From Theodoxus fluviatilis (lineage: Eukaryota; Mollusca; Gastropoda; Cycloneritida; Neritidae): a DNA stretch of 17,500 nucleotides. The first letter of the stretch is position 1. The number at the start of each line of letters is the position of its first letter. This document shows, piece by piece, positions 16,768 to 17,500 of this stretch. The DNA lies in NCBI GenBank assembly GCA_034096865.1, contig JAWQFJ010012242.1, positions 17,501 to 35,000 of the forward strand, in the 5' to 3' direction. The position numbers and the translations under genes are program-made. Under the pieces are notes generated by a model, which had not been told where the DNA came from, did no database searches, and saw only the letters and a list, made by a program, of their open reading frames with translations.

Positions 16768-17500
16768 TCATCAGATGTCCTCTACGTGCCCAAGCCCTAC
16801 GCGAGATACACTGATGTATTTGGCGAGGCTTTTGCTGATACGCTTTGATAGCCCTAGCAGTGTCAGACCTGAGACCACTCAACGGTGTACAGTACCAAGG
16901 GAGCCGACAACAAGCACTACAACCTTGGTGGAGAAACCTGCCTCGTCCAGCTGCAGGTAGAGCGGCATGTACTTCCGGAACTTGTGCTGGTAGCAGGCAT
17001 CGATGAACGCATCGAAGGGATTGGATAATTCGATGATGAAAGCGACTGACCTGCTGTGGTCGACAAAACACAGATCAGGCTTGCCTGCGTCAAGAACCCT
17101 TCCATCCAGACATACTCTCTGGTTCTGGAATACCTCGCAGAACTCTGTGAGCACCGACCTCGACAGTGCTTGAAGCACGAGGTCAACACAGCGGTCGTGC
17201 CGCTCAGTGTAGAGCCCGCGCAGTCGTTTGCATCCATTCAGCGCATGTGAGTTCGTGTCTGTATGGAAGCCACACAGGGAGCACTCCCGCGGGTATGACT
17301 CAGGGTAATAGGTCTGATTGACTGCGTTGGTCTCCAGTAGTTGGAGGCGACCTTTCACCACAAAACGTGTCAAGTGGTCGGTGATGGAACCGTTCTTCAG
17401 GTGTTCATTGGAGCACGACATGTCTGCGTGTGGTATGGCCTGACGAAGTAGTCTCCCTTGTTGGATCAAGTCGCTCCAGTGTTGAAGAGAGTTCTCCATC
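16768..17500 (-). pseudogene. non-LTR retrotransposon polyprotein, C-terminal part (CCHC and restriction-like endonuclease)
   Basis: A minus-strand frame is open from the window edge to TGA at 16881-16879 (206 residues visible). Counting from the first Met at the edge, a C-X2-C-X8-H-X4-C knuckle lies at residues 73-90 (ECSLCGFHTDTNSHALNGC). It is followed by ERHDR (99-103), the KPD motif (140-142), an acidic strand AFIIELSNPFD with E157, and KFRKYMPLYLQL (173-184). The stretch ends VVVLVVGSLGTVHR. This order (zinc knuckle, R/K-H, PD...E, K..KY..L, V.VVGSLG) is typical of the restriction-like endonuclease of R2/NeSL/CRE/HERO-type elements. The usual C-terminal tail (LLGLSKRISKSLAKYISVSR) continues in the same frame beyond the TGA to TGA TGA at 16773-16768. 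The reverse transcriptase would lie upstream, outside the window. The copy is 5'-incomplete here and lightly damaged. The exact clade is not resolved. Confidence 0.82.

Overview
This is a repeat-rich, intron-style eukaryotic genomic window. It has no operons, no bacterial genes and no long intact single-copy ORF. The repeat content points to a lophotrochozoan invertebrate, most likely a mollusc and perhaps a gastropod. Three things support this: two copies of a SINE-like element whose core (TAAGAATAGACC ... ATAAGAGGTGA on the minus strand) resembles a conserved core I remember from molluscan SINEs; a dispersed repeat rich in TGACCTTGACCTTGA motifs that ends in a GACTCAC...GTGAGTC hairpin; and a Pif1/Helitron-type helicase remnant beside a non-LTR retrotransposon. 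The assignment rests on memory of these families, not on a search.

Layout. Positions 1-520 are CpG-richer than the rest and hold a TATA-like box and a possible first exon on the plus strand. Positions 520-4060 are mostly intron-like or intergenic DNA with pentanucleotide, CA and GGAT microsatellites, one SINE copy and a few possible minus-strand exons. Positions 4064-4338 form a possible plus-strand terminal exon with three identical in-frame 57-bp repeats. It follows a good splice acceptor and is in phase with the candidate first exon. A decayed 31-36 bp tandem repeat occupies 4600-4990.

Positions 5330-8360 are a satellite block: a 17-base G run, a 25-copy 31-bp minisatellite, and a 1.3-kb higher-order array built from 22-bp and 54-bp modules. 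Positions 9440-10010 contain 65-bp and 74-bp local duplications and a GC-rich hairpin. Positions 10299-10745 hold the second SINE copy and one copy of an unnamed repeat that recurs at 15219-15357. Positions 11546-12626 are a mobile-element cluster: a 25-bp array, a CAACT array, a frameshifted Pif1-like helicase fragment and the TGACCT-rich element. Positions 12640-16590 are mostly non-coding with TC, CA and ACAT microsatellites.

The best-supported protein-coding feature is at the right edge. On the minus strand it is the C-terminal part of a non-LTR retrotransposon polyprotein, with a CCHC knuckle followed by a restriction-like endonuclease. It runs off the window and has a premature in-frame TGA near its end.

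The genes do not form a pathway. The window is best read as a graveyard of mobile elements and tandem repeats surrounding one or two weakly supported host-gene exons. No CRISPR array, rRNA or tRNA gene was found.
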